From positions 1 to 61,294 of the forward strand of contig JBBDWR010000026.1 in the NCBI GenBank assembly GCA_040902745.1: a stretch of 61,294 nt of DNA, read 5' to 3'. Source of the DNA: JBBDWR01 sp040902745 (GTDB lineage: Bacteria > Actinomycetota > UBA4738 > HRBIN12). The notes below the pieces were generated by a model, which was not told the DNA's origin, did no database searches, and saw only the letters and a program-made list of their open reading frames with translations. The position numbers were made by a program, and so were the translations under genes. Shown one piece after another: positions 7,421-14,537 of this stretch. Each line of letters begins with the position of its first letter. Positions within the stretch are counted from its first letter, which is position 1.

Positions 7421-9802
7421 TCAGCCGGCGCGGAGCTCGGCTCCCAAGGCGACACGAACGTGCTCCACGATCGAGGCGATCGCCGAGTCCACATCCTCGT
7501 CCACGAGGGTGCGCTCGGGTGAGCGGAAGTCGAGAGCGAACGCGAGGCTCTTGCGACCTTCGGGGATCGATCCTCCGGCGAACACGTCGAAGAGCGTGAC
7601 GGTGCCGAGCAGTTCGCCTCCAGCGGTCAGGATCGCCTCGCGGATCGCATCCTGCCGAACCCCGTCATCGACGATGAAGGCGAGATCGCGTCGCACCGGG
7701 GGGAACCGGGGGACGTCACGGAGCGCGAGGTCCTTCGGCGCGTGGGTCCGCACCAGGCCCACGTCGATCTCGCAAACCGCGACGCGCCCGGTGAGGTCGA
7801 AGTCCCGGGCGACCCGCGGGTGCAACTCCCCGACCTCGCCGACGCGATCGGCGCCGATCCACAGCGCGGCGGAGCGTGCGGGATGCAACGGAGGTCCCGC
7901 TGCGCCTTCGATCCGCCACGCGGTCACGCCGAGCCCGTCGAACAGGGCTTCGAGCGCGCCCTTGGCGTCGAAGTAATCCAGGGCCCGATCCTGCGTGTGC
8001 CAGCCGGGGTCGGCCGGGCCCGACAGCAAGAACGCGGTGTTCGTCCGCTCCGCTACCGGATCGGTGCCGCCGGCCAGCCGGAACACGGTGCCGATCTCGA
8101 ACATCGCGAGACGCTGCACGCCTCTGGCCACGTTGCGCGAGGCCGCGTGGAACAACCCGGGGGCCAGTCGTGTGCGCAGCAGACCCTCCTCGACGGACAT
8201 GGGATTCGCGATCCGCACCGCCTCCTCATCTCCTGCAAGCGAGACGTCGGCGGGCGAGGCGAACGAAAGCAGTCGCACTTCGTGCAGGCCTGCGCGGACG
8301 AGGAGATCGCGGACCCGATCCCGGAACGCGTACTCGGAGGGCACACCCCCGGCCTGCCGGATCGTGGGCATACGGGCCTCGACGGCCTCGTAGCCGATCA
8401 CGCGGGCGACCTCCTCGATCAGATCCTCTTCCAGATGCAGGTCGATCCGGTAACCAGGCACCTCGATGGTCGTGGATCCGTTCTTCACCCGGACCGGGAT
8501 GTCCAGCCGCTCGAACGCCCGCACGGCCGTTTCGGTGCTTATGGTCATGCCGAGCACGTGTGTCGCACGTTCGGCGCGCATCGAGACGTGCCGCCGCTCC
8601 CCGGCTCCCCCCCGTTCGAGGACTCCTTCGAGTACCGCGCCGCCGGCCCATGCCGCGATCAGGCCGGCGGCGCGCTCTCCGGCGTCGGGAACCGCTTCGG
8701 GATCGGTGCCGCGCTCGAAGCGGGCGGACGCCTCCGTCGTCAATCCGAGTCGCCGAGCCGTCCGCATGATCCCGTACGGAGCGAAATGGGCGCTCTCCAG
8801 GAGCAGTTCGGTCGTCGTCGAGGACACCTCTGCCACGGCGGAGCCCATCACGCCGGCGATCGCCACGCCTTTGGCGCGGTCCGCGATCACCAGGTCGTCC
8901 GGCGTCAGGCTTCGCTGCACCTCGTCGAGGGTGCTAAGGGTTTCGCCGTCGTTGGCTCTCCGCACCACGATCGCCGGGCCCTCGAGCTTCGAGAGATCGA
9001 ACGCGTGCAACGGCTGACCTCGCTCGAGCATCACGTAGTTCGTCGCATCGACCACATTTGATACCGGTCGCATGCCGGAGGCGGTGAGTCTGGATTGTAC
9101 CGAGACGGGCGACGGACCCACCGACACACCGCTCAGCACACCGGCCACGTACCGGGGGCATCGTTCAAGGTCGAGCACTTCAAGGTCGGCGCGCGCCTCG
9201 GCGCGATCGGTCGAAGCATCGACCTGCACGTGCGGCTCGATCATCGCGATACCGGTTGCCATCGCGGCTTCCCGGGCGACGCCGATCACCGACATCAGAT
9301 CAGGGCGATTCGGTTCGATCTCGATGTCGAGGACGGCGTCGTTCAGCCCGAACAGCTCCTTGACGTCCGTTCCGGGTTCGACGGTCGGATCGAGGATCAG
9401 GATGCCTTCGTGCAGATCGGAGACCAGCAATTCACGTGGAGAGCACAGCATCCCCTCGGAGCGCTCGCCGCGGATCGCGCGCTCGGCGAGCGGCTCCGCC
9501 AGCACCGGGACACGGGTTCCGGGGCCCGCGTACGGCACGAGGTCGCCTGGCGCCATGTTGCGCACCCCCGCGACGACATCACGTTCGGCCGCCCCGGTCG
9601 AGATCCGCGCGAGGCACAGCTTGTCGGAGTTCGGGTGGTCTTTGACCTCCAGGACGCGAGCGACGACGACTCCCTCGAGTCCGACCCACGGCCATAGGAC
9701 GTCTTCGACCTTGACCCCCTTCGAGGTCAGCAGGTCGCCGAGATCCTGTGCGGCCATGTCCGTCGGGCAGAACTCCCGCAGCCAGCCGACGGGAATCTTC
9801 AT
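7421..9802 (-). CDS. pheT: phenylalanyl-tRNA synthetase beta subunit
   Basis: Large subunit of the (alpha-beta)2 phenylalanyl-tRNA synthetase. The 793-residue product has the usual bacterial PheT length. It begins with MKIPVGWLREF, followed by a tRNA-binding EMAP-like domain near residues 40-150 (VLEVKDHPNSDKL), the B3/B4 editing region (VVDATNYVMLERGQPLHAFD) and the B5 domain (IEVPGYRIDLHLEEDLIEE). A class II-like core follows, with an anticodon-binding ferredoxin-fold domain at the C-terminus (VPRFPPVRRDLAFIVDD). Its start overlaps the pheS stop by 4 bp, so the two subunits are translationally coupled. It is the last gene of the infC-rpmI-rplT-trmH-pheST operon. Confidence 0.97.
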   Translation of the reverse strand: MKIPVGWLREFCPTDMAAQDLGDLLTSKGVKVEDVLWPWVGLEGVVVARVLEVKDHPNSDKLCLARISTGAAERDVVAGVRNMAPGDLVPYAGPGTRVPVLAEPLAERAIRGERSEGMLCSPRELLVSDLHEGILILDPTVEPGTDVKELFGLNDAVLDIEIEPNRPDLMSVIGVAREAAMATGIAMIEPHVQVDASTDRAEARADLEVLDLERCPRYVAGVLSGVSVGPSPVSVQSRLTASGMRPVSNVVDATNYVMLERGQPLHAFDLSKLEGPAIVVRRANDGETLSTLDEVQRSLTPDDLVIADRAKGVAIAGVMGSAVAEVSSTTTELLLESAHFAPYGIMRTARRLGLTTEASARFERGTDPEAVPDAGERAAGLIAAWAGGAVLEGVLERGGAGERRHVSMRAERATHVLGMTISTETAVRAFERLDIPVRVKNGSTTIEVPGYRIDLHLEEDLIEEVARVIGYEAVEARMPTIRQAGGVPSEYAFRDRVRDLLVRAGLHEVRLLSFASPADVSLAGDEEAVRIANPMSVEEGLLRTRLAPGLFHAASRNVARGVQRLAMFEIGTVFRLAGGTDPVAERTNTAFLLSGPADPGWHTQDRALDYFDAKGALEALFDGLGVTAWRIEGAAGPPLHPARSAALWIGADRVGEVGELHPRVARDFDLTGRVAVCEIDVGLVRTHAPKDLALRDVPRFPPVRRDLAFIVDDGVRQDAIREAILTAGGELLGTVTLFDVFAGGSIPEGRKSLAFALDFRSPERTLVDEDVDSAIASIVEHVRVALGAELRAG

Positions 9803-10851
9803 CGGGCGCTCCCGAACTGCCCGAGGAAGCGGAGGTCTCCATCGAAGAGCATCCGGATGTCGCCGATCCCGAAACGCAGCAGCGCGGCCCGGTCGATCCC
9901 CATGCCGAACGCGAAGCCCGTGTATCGCTCGGGGTCATACCCGACGTTGCGGAGCACGGTCGGATGCACCATGCCGGCACCCAATAGTTCGATCCATCCG
10001 TTCCCGCACGTCCGGCATCCGGTGCCGCCACACGCGAAGCACGTCACATCGACCTGCGCTCCCGGCTCCACGAAGGGGAAGTACGAGGGCACCAGCCGCA
10101 CCTTCGAGGTCGATCCGAACAGCTCACGGACGAAAGCCTCGAGCGTTCCCTTCAGATCGACGAAGGAGATGCCCTCGTCGACCGCGAGCGCCTCGATCTG
10201 GTGGAAGACCGGTGAGTGCGTGGCGTCGGAGGTCTCCCGGCGGAACACCCTGCCCGGTCCGACGATGTAGACGGGAGGCTGCATCGTTTCCATCGTCCGG
10301 ATCTGGATCGCGGAGGTCTCCGTCCGCAGCAACAGGTCCGCACCAGCTACGTCGAGGAAGATCGAATCCTTCATCGTGCGAGCTGGATGTTCGGGCGGGA
10401 TGTTGAGCGCCTGGAAGTTGTACCAATCGGTCTCGACCTCCGGCCCCTCTGCGACCCGGAACCCGAGGCGGGTGAAGATCTCGACGAGTTCGCGCTCCAC
10501 GATCGTGAGGGGGTGCAGCGATCCCGGTCGAGGACGTCGGCCCGGCAGCGTGACGTCGATGCCGTCGGCAGCGAGCAGCAGCTCCTCAGCCTCGCGCTCG
10601 AGCAGCTCGCGCCGCTCGTCCAGAGCCCCGGTCAGGGCGTTGCGAACCTCGTTGGCTCGCCTCCCGATCTCTTTGCGATCGTCGGCTGGCAGACTGCCGA
10701 GCGCGCGTTGCACCTCGGAGAATCGCGCCTTGCGACCGAGCACCGAGGTCTGCGCCGCGTCGAGCTCTTCGACGGTGGTGGCGCCCGCGAACGCCTCCAG
10801 CCCGCGTTCGCGCTCGGTCTCGAGCGTACGGATCGCCTCGTCCCGGTCCAT
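9799..10851 (-). CDS. pheS: phenylalanyl-tRNA synthetase alpha subunit
   Basis: Catalytic subunit that activates phenylalanine and charges tRNA-Phe together with PheT. The 350-residue product has an N-terminal coiled-coil arm (about residues 1-90) and the class II core with LHPLTIV and GFRVAEGPEVETDWYNF. The motif 2 arginine region reads GRVFRRETSDATHSPVFHQ, and motif 3 is FGMGIDRAALLRFG near the C-terminus. The CFACGGTGCRTCG cysteine cluster, present in many bacterial PheS proteins, is intact. The gene follows the trmH-kinase fusion by about 50 bp and overlaps pheT by 4 bp. Confidence 0.97.
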   Translation of the reverse strand: MDRDEAIRTLETERERGLEAFAGATTVEELDAAQTSVLGRKARFSEVQRALGSLPADDRKEIGRRANEVRNALTGALDERRELLEREAEELLLAADGIDVTLPGRRPRPGSLHPLTIVERELVEIFTRLGFRVAEGPEVETDWYNFQALNIPPEHPARTMKDSIFLDVAGADLLLRTETSAIQIRTMETMQPPVYIVGPGRVFRRETSDATHSPVFHQIEALAVDEGISFVDLKGTLEAFVRELFGSTSKVRLVPSYFPFVEPGAQVDVTCFACGGTGCRTCGNGWIELLGAGMVHPTVLRNVGYDPERYTGFAFGMGIDRAALLRFGIGDIRMLFDGDLRFLGQFGSAR

Positions 10852-10902
10852 GACGGAGGGCAGTCTAGTGCCCGTCCGGGCCGCGGCACGCGTGGGAGCT
10901 GG

Positions 10903-12333
10903 TCAGTCCGGGCTCCTCGACGGGATGTCGAGGCGGAACACGAGACGACCGTCCTCCACGCTCGCCCTCGCCGAGCCACCCTGCACCTCGGCGATCCCCC
11001 GGGAGACGAACAGCCCGATCTTGCTCCCCGATCCGGTGCCCGGTCTGCGCGGGAGGAAGAGCGTTTCGGCGTCCGATCCGGTCAGCTCCGTCCCCGTTCG
11101 CGTCACGGTCAGCAGGAGCCGCTGCTCGTGGACACGGGCATCGACCGAGATCGGCCCCTCCCAGCCGAACCAGATCTCGCCCTCCACGAACGCCCCGAGC
11201 ACCGTCCGGAGCCGGTCGGCGTCGACGAACGCGGTGACCTCCCCACCCTGCCACTGCAGTCCCGGGAACTCCGGATCGCGGCGCATCGACGCGTCGACGT
11301 CCTCCACGAGTTTGCCGACGTCGATGATCTCGGGGGACAGCTCCAGCCGGTTCCCCACGATCCGCGCCGCGTCGACGAGCAGGGTCAGGATCTGGTCCAT
11401 CCGGTCGGTGTCGTGGGCGATCCCCTGGAACATCAGCAGCCGTTGCTCGTCGCTCATCTCCGACCAGCGCCGCTGCAGGGCGTAGGCGAACCCCTTCATC
11501 GCGGTGAGTGGCGAACGGATGTCGTGCGCTGCCGACGCGATCACCGCCTCCAGCGCGACCCGCCGCCCCTCCCGCGACCGTCGCGCCCACTCGAACAGGC
11601 ACACGGTCGCGGCAGCGGCCAGGTTCAGGGACTCGGCCGATCCGGCCAGCGGGATGCGCACGTGGGCGTCTGCTTGCGCGAGAACGTCGGACGGGAGCCC
11701 CCAGGCCTCGTTGCCGAAGACGAACGCGACGGGCCGCTGCAGATCGACCTCATAGAGGTCGACGTCCCCATCGGCCCCCATGGCGAGCACCGCACGGCCC
11801 GCCGATCGCAGAGAGTCGAGCGCGTCCGGGGTCTGCACCCCACGAACCAGCGGCAGATGGAACAACGAACCGGCCGAGGCGCGAACGGCTTTCGGGTTGT
11901 ACGGTTCGACCGAAGAGGACGAGAAGACCACTCCGGAGCACCCGGCTGCGTCGGCCGAGCGCAGGATCGTCCCGGCATTCCCGGGATCTCGAACGGCGTG
12001 AAGCACCGCGACACACCCGTGGTCGTCCAGGGAATCGAGACCGACGTCGAACTGCGGGACGACCCCTACCAGGCCTTGGGGAGTCACGGTCGAGGTCAGC
12101 TTCGCCATCACCTCGTCGCTGACTTCGTCGACGGCTGCGTTGTCGCGCCGAGCACGGGCTGCGAGATCGTGCTCGGCAGGTGTATGGAACAGTTGCTCCA
12201 GGCGGCCGCTCGCGAGCGCCTCGGCGACGCCTTGGACGCCTTCGACCAGGAAACGCTCTTCGCGTTCCCGATGCGTCCGCTTCTTGAGGCGAGCGGCAGC
12301 GAGCACCTTGGGATTGTTCGGCGACGTGATCAC
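10903..12333 (-). CDS. TrmH/SpoU-family RNA 2'-O-methyltransferase fused to a histidine-kinase-like module
   Basis: One uninterrupted 476-residue frame holds two unrelated parts. Residues 1-250 are a complete SPOUT RNA methyltransferase with an N-terminal substrate-binding subdomain (NPKVLAAARL, FLVEG), motif 1 RDPGNAGTILRSADAAG, motif 2 FGNEAWGL and motif 3 IPLAGSAESLNLAAA. This would 2'-O-methylate rRNA or tRNA using SAM. Directly after it, residues 256-325 look like a HisKA dimerisation domain, with the H-box AAHDIRSPLTAMKGFA and His270. Residues 340-470 look like a HATPase_c domain with a fair G2 box (GTGSGSKIGLFVSRGIAEVQ). The N-box reads ADRLRTVLGAFVEGE, so the ATP-binding Asn is lost, and the G1 box is also poor. 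The methyltransferase should work; kinase activity is doubtful. It lies between rplT and pheS. Confidence 0.85.
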   Translation of the reverse strand: MITSPNNPKVLAAARLKKRTHREREERFLVEGVQGVAEALASGRLEQLFHTPAEHDLAARARRDNAAVDEVSDEVMAKLTSTVTPQGLVGVVPQFDVGLDSLDDHGCVAVLHAVRDPGNAGTILRSADAAGCSGVVFSSSSVEPYNPKAVRASAGSLFHLPLVRGVQTPDALDSLRSAGRAVLAMGADGDVDLYEVDLQRPVAFVFGNEAWGLPSDVLAQADAHVRIPLAGSAESLNLAAAATVCLFEWARRSREGRRVALEAVIASAAHDIRSPLTAMKGFAYALQRRWSEMSDEQRLLMFQGIAHDTDRMDQILTLLVDAARIVGNRLELSPEIIDVGKLVEDVDASMRRDPEFPGLQWQGGEVTAFVDADRLRTVLGAFVEGEIWFGWEGPISVDARVHEQRLLLTVTRTGTELTGSDAETLFLPRRPGTGSGSKIGLFVSRGIAEVQGGSARASVEDGRLVFRLDIPSRSPD

Positions 12334-12405
12334 GCGGTGCTCGGGCCTCCGGCGGGCGTGGTCGGCGCCCGCGGCGAGTCTAGAACGGCCGGGGACGGAC
12401 GCGGG

Positions 12406-12771
12406 CTACTTCGACGCGGGCAGTGCTTCGCGCGCCGAGTCGACGAGCTGCCCGAACGCCTTGGGGTCGCGCACCGCGAGGTCGGCCAGGATCTTGCGGT
12501 CGACCTCGATCTCGGCGGCCTTGAGTCCCGCGATGAAGGTGGAGTAGCTCATGCCGTTCTGCCGGGCGCCGGCTCCGATCCGCGTGATCCACAGACGCCG
12601 GAACTGGCCCTTGCGATCACGGCGGTCTCGGTAGCTGTACTGCAGCGAGTGACGAACCTGCTCGGTCGCCATCTTCATGCGCCGGTGACGGCCCCCTCGG
12701 TACCCCTTGGCGGCCTCGAGGGTCTCGCGACGCTTCTTTTTCGCGTGGACGGAACGCTTCACACGGGACAT
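12406..12771 (-). CDS. rplT: 50S ribosomal protein L20
   Basis: Large-subunit protein that binds 23S rRNA early in assembly and in some bacteria represses its own operon. The 121-residue product is full length. It has the basic N-terminal extension (MSRVKRSVHAKKKRRE) and the family signature in LQYSYRDRRDRKGQFRRLWI, followed by ARQNGMSYS. It lies 4 bp after rpmI, in the conserved infC-rpmI-rplT order. The fused methyltransferase gene begins about 70 bp downstream. Confidence 0.98.
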   Translation of the reverse strand: MSRVKRSVHAKKKRRETLEAAKGYRGGRHRRMKMATEQVRHSLQYSYRDRRDRKGQFRRLWITRIGAGARQNGMSYSTFIAGLKAAEIEVDRKILADLAVRDPKAFGQLVDSAREALPASK

Positions 12772-12775
12772 CGCT

Positions 12776-12964
12776 CTACCCTCCCAGGAGGCGGCGGATC
12801 GTCTTGCGCTCGGCGGTGACCTCGGACCAACCCTCGATGCGGCGCCGTCTGCTGGAGCGCTTCTTGGTCAGCATGTGGTTGCCCGTCGCCTTTCGGTGGA
12901 GCACCTTGCCGGTCCGCGTGACGCGGAACCGCTTGCGCGACGCGCTATGGGTCTTGTGCTTCAT
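12776..12964 (-). CDS. rpmI: 50S ribosomal protein L35
   Basis: Small basic large-subunit protein of 62 residues, the usual size. The N-terminus MKHKTHSASRKRFRVTRTGK and the later ATGNHMLTKKRSSRRRR are typical of the family. It sits between infC (2 bp upstream) and rplT (4 bp downstream), which makes translational coupling across the three genes likely. Confidence 0.97.
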   Translation of the reverse strand: MKHKTHSASRKRFRVTRTGKVLHRKATGNHMLTKKRSSRRRRIEGWSEVTAERKTIRRLLGG

Positions 12965-12966
12965 GC

Positions 12967-13506
12967 CTATCCCTCTTTCGCCACCGGGGCGGCGGTCTTC
13001 TTGATCGGAGCGATCACCATGATCATGTTGCGGCCGTCCTGTTTGGGTTGCGAGTCGACGGTCGCGAGATCTTTGAGGTCGTCCACCAGCCGGTCGAGGA
13101 TCTTACGACCGAGTTCCGTGTGGGCCATCTCGCGCCCGCGGAACATGATCGTGACCTTGACTCGGGCCCCGGCGTTGAGGAACCGAACGACGTGACCCTT
13201 CTTCGTCTCGTAGTCGTGTGGATCGATCTTCGGCCGGAACTTGATCTCTTTGACGTCTACCCGCACCTGCTTCTTGCGAGCTTCTTTCTGACGGATGTCG
13301 CGCTCGTACTTGTACTTGCCGTAGTCCATGATCCGCGCGACCGGCGGATCGGCGTTGGGCGCGACCTCTACGAGATCGAGATCGAGGTCTTTGGCCTGCG
13401 ACAGTGCGTCCTGGGTCGACACGATGCCGACCTGGTCGCCGTCTGGCCCGACCAGTCGGACCCGGGGTGACCGGATCCGATCGTTGATTCGCGGGTCACT
13501 GGATAC
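12967..13506 (-). CDS. infC: translation initiation factor IF-3, non-canonical start
   Basis: IF-3 binds the 30S subunit and rejects wrong start codons. The usual ATG/GTG/TTG search stops at a GTG at 13422, which would remove the conserved N-terminus. Reading on upstream, the frame encodes SSDPRINDRIRSPRVRLVGP and stays open to an in-frame TGA at 13513-13515. No ATG, GTG or TTG lies in that part. A strong GGAGG Shine-Dalgarno (13516-13520) sits 9 nt before a GTA codon at 13504-13506, which aligns with the start region of other IF-3 proteins. IF-3 genes often use rare starts such as AUU for autocontrol, so a rare start is plausible; GTA is my inference. The rest is normal: IMDYGKYKYE, RPKIDPHDYETKKGH and the C-terminal FRGRE. 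First gene of its operon. Confidence 0.85.
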   Translation of the reverse strand, partial: VSSDPRINDRIRSPRVRLVGPDGDQVGIVSTQDALSQAKDLDLDLVEVAPNADPPVARIMDYGKYKYERDIRQKEARKKQVRVDVKEIKFRPKIDPHDYETKKGHVVRFLNAGARVKVTIMFRGREMAHTELGRKILDRLVDDLKDLATVDSQPKQDGRNMIMVIAPIKKTAAPVAKEG

Positions 13507-13522
13507 CCCGCATCACCTCCGT

Positions 13523-13561
13523 CCTAGATATTCGTCCTAGATATTCGGCCTAGATATTCGG
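13523..13561 (-). repeat. three tandem 13-bp repeats in the infC leader
   Basis: On the plus strand CCTAGATATTCG followed by T, G and G occurs three times head to tail at 13523-13535, 13536-13548 and 13549-13561. In the mRNA sense the repeats end 2 nt before the GGAGG of infC. They are much richer in A+T than their surroundings and contain CTAG three times, a tetranucleotide that is usually rare. The role is unknown: a protein-binding site, an unstructured ribosome standby site or repeated -10-like elements are all possible. Confidence 0.9.
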
Positions 13562-13587
13562 CGGCGCCGACCAGGTGTCGACGCCGC
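13561..13587 (-). promoter_or_regulatory. stable hairpin in the infC leader
   Basis: In the RNA sense GCGGCGUCGAC pairs with GUCGGCGCCGC across a 5-nt loop. This gives 11 consecutive base pairs with one U-G wobble. It abuts the tandem 13-mers (sharing one base) and has no U-run, so it is not an ordinary terminator. Leaders of this operon are autoregulated in other bacteria, so a regulatory role is reasonable. Confidence 0.55.
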
Positions 13588-13612
13588 AGGTGAAGCACCG
13601 GAAACGCCTCTG

Positions 13613-13641
13613 AGTATAGGTGCAGGCAAGGACACTGTCCC
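13613..13641 (-). promoter_or_regulatory. promoter of the infC-rpmI-rplT-trmH-pheST operon
   Basis: The minus strand shows GGGACA (13636-13641), a 17-nt spacer, then TATACT (13613-13618). Transcription would start near 13606 and give a leader of about 100 nt holding the hairpin and the repeats. Confidence 0.55.
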
Positions 13642-13706
13642 GCGCCGTGCTTCCCCACCCTCGCGGAGCGCAACCGGCCACGCCCTGCACTCGAGATCCG
13701 CCCCGA

Positions 13707-14057
13707 TCACCAGTCGGGCTCCAGGGCGCGTCCGTAGTCGTCCTGCAGCCGCAAGGTGTCGTCTTCGGTCGTGTAGCCGTAGGCGATCTCCAGGACCCGT
13801 CCTCGAGCCGTCCCCGTGTTCGTGATGCGATGAACCTCCTCAGCCGCGACGACGAACTCCTCGCCGATCTTCGCCTCCACGGTTCGGTTGCCGATCTGGA
13901 TCGTGAGACCGGGGTCTAGCACGACCCACATCTCGTCGCGCATCTGGTGGTAGTGGACGCTGGTCTCCTGACCGGGTTCCACGGTGATCACCCGCACGGA
14001 GGACGGCTGGTTCAGCGCGTAGGTCGCGACCTTGCCCCAGGGCTTATCGATGATCAC
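13707..14057 (-). CDS. cupin-domain protein, mannose-6-phosphate isomerase type II C-terminal-like
   Basis: The 116-residue protein is essentially one beta-barrel cupin. The first cupin motif is in SVHYHQMRDEMWVVLDPG (His, His, Glu metal ligands) and the second in AAEEVHRITNTG. The layout resembles the C-terminal domain of ManC-type mannose-6-phosphate isomerase/GDP-mannose pyrophosphorylase, standing alone without the pyrophosphorylase part. It starts 6 bp after ribH, so it is likely co-transcribed with the riboflavin operon, although sugar isomerisation has no obvious link to flavin synthesis. Substrate unknown; the isomerase name is only a family resemblance. Confidence 0.75.
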   Translation of the reverse strand: MIIDKPWGKVATYALNQPSSVRVITVEPGQETSVHYHQMRDEMWVVLDPGLTIQIGNRTVEAKIGEEFVVAAEEVHRITNTGTARGRVLEIAYGYTTEDDTLRLQDDYGRALEPDW

Positions 14058-14063
14058 GTCGCC

Positions 14064-14537
14064 TCACCCTTCCTGCTTCGGCAGCTGATCGAGCAGCGAG
14101 GCCATCTCGACGGCCGTTTGAGCGGACTCCCATCCCTTGTTGCCGTGGCGTCCCCCCGCACGATCGGTCGCTTGTTCGAGATCTTCGGTCGTCAGCACGC
14201 CGAAGACCACCGGAACTCCCGTGTCCCGTGCCGCGTCCGCGATGCCCCGCGCCGCCTGCGTCGCCACGTGCTCGAAGTGCGGCGTGTCGCCGCGAATCAC
14301 CGCGCCCACGCACACGATGGCCTCGTAGACTCCGGAGCCAGCCAGGCGGCGCGCCACGATGGGCAGCTCGAACGCACCCGGGACCCAGACGACGTCGACG
14401 TCGTCCGATCCCGCTCCGGCGGCGCGGAACGCGTCGAGAGCCCCTTGTACCAGCGGCCGGGTCACGTGGTCGTTGAACCGAGCTGCGACGACCGCGAACC
14501 GCCTGCCCTGCGCGTCTGCCGCCCCCCGATACTCCAT
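14064..14537 (-). CDS. ribH: 6,7-dimethyl-8-ribityllumazine synthase
   Basis: Penultimate enzyme of riboflavin synthesis; it condenses 3,4-dihydroxy-2-butanone 4-phosphate with the ribitylamino-pyrimidine. The 157-residue product has the conserved ARFND, VWVPGAFELP, CVGAVIRGDTPHFEHV with its catalytic histidine, and GVLTTEDLEQATDRAGG motifs. It overlaps the ribBA stop by 1 bp. Family members assemble into pentamers or 60-mer shells. Position and order ribD-ribE-ribBA-ribH are standard. Confidence 0.97.
   Translation of the reverse strand: MEYRGAADAQGRRFAVVAARFNDHVTRPLVQGALDAFRAAGAGSDDVDVVWVPGAFELPIVARRLAGSGVYEAIVCVGAVIRGDTPHFEHVATQAARGIADAARDTGVPVVFGVLTTEDLEQATDRAGGRHGNKGWESAQTAVEMASLLDQLPKQEG

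Noticed and set aside
10216..12819. A plus-strand open frame of 867 codons opposite pheS, the trmH fusion and rplT
   Set aside because: It is antisense to genes with clear motifs; long opposite-strand frames are expected at this GC content, and its translation shows no domain, only Arg/His/Gly-rich sequence.
13523..13561. CRISPR-like repeat array
   Set aside because: The repeats are only 13 bp and head to tail with no spacers, and there are no cas genes.
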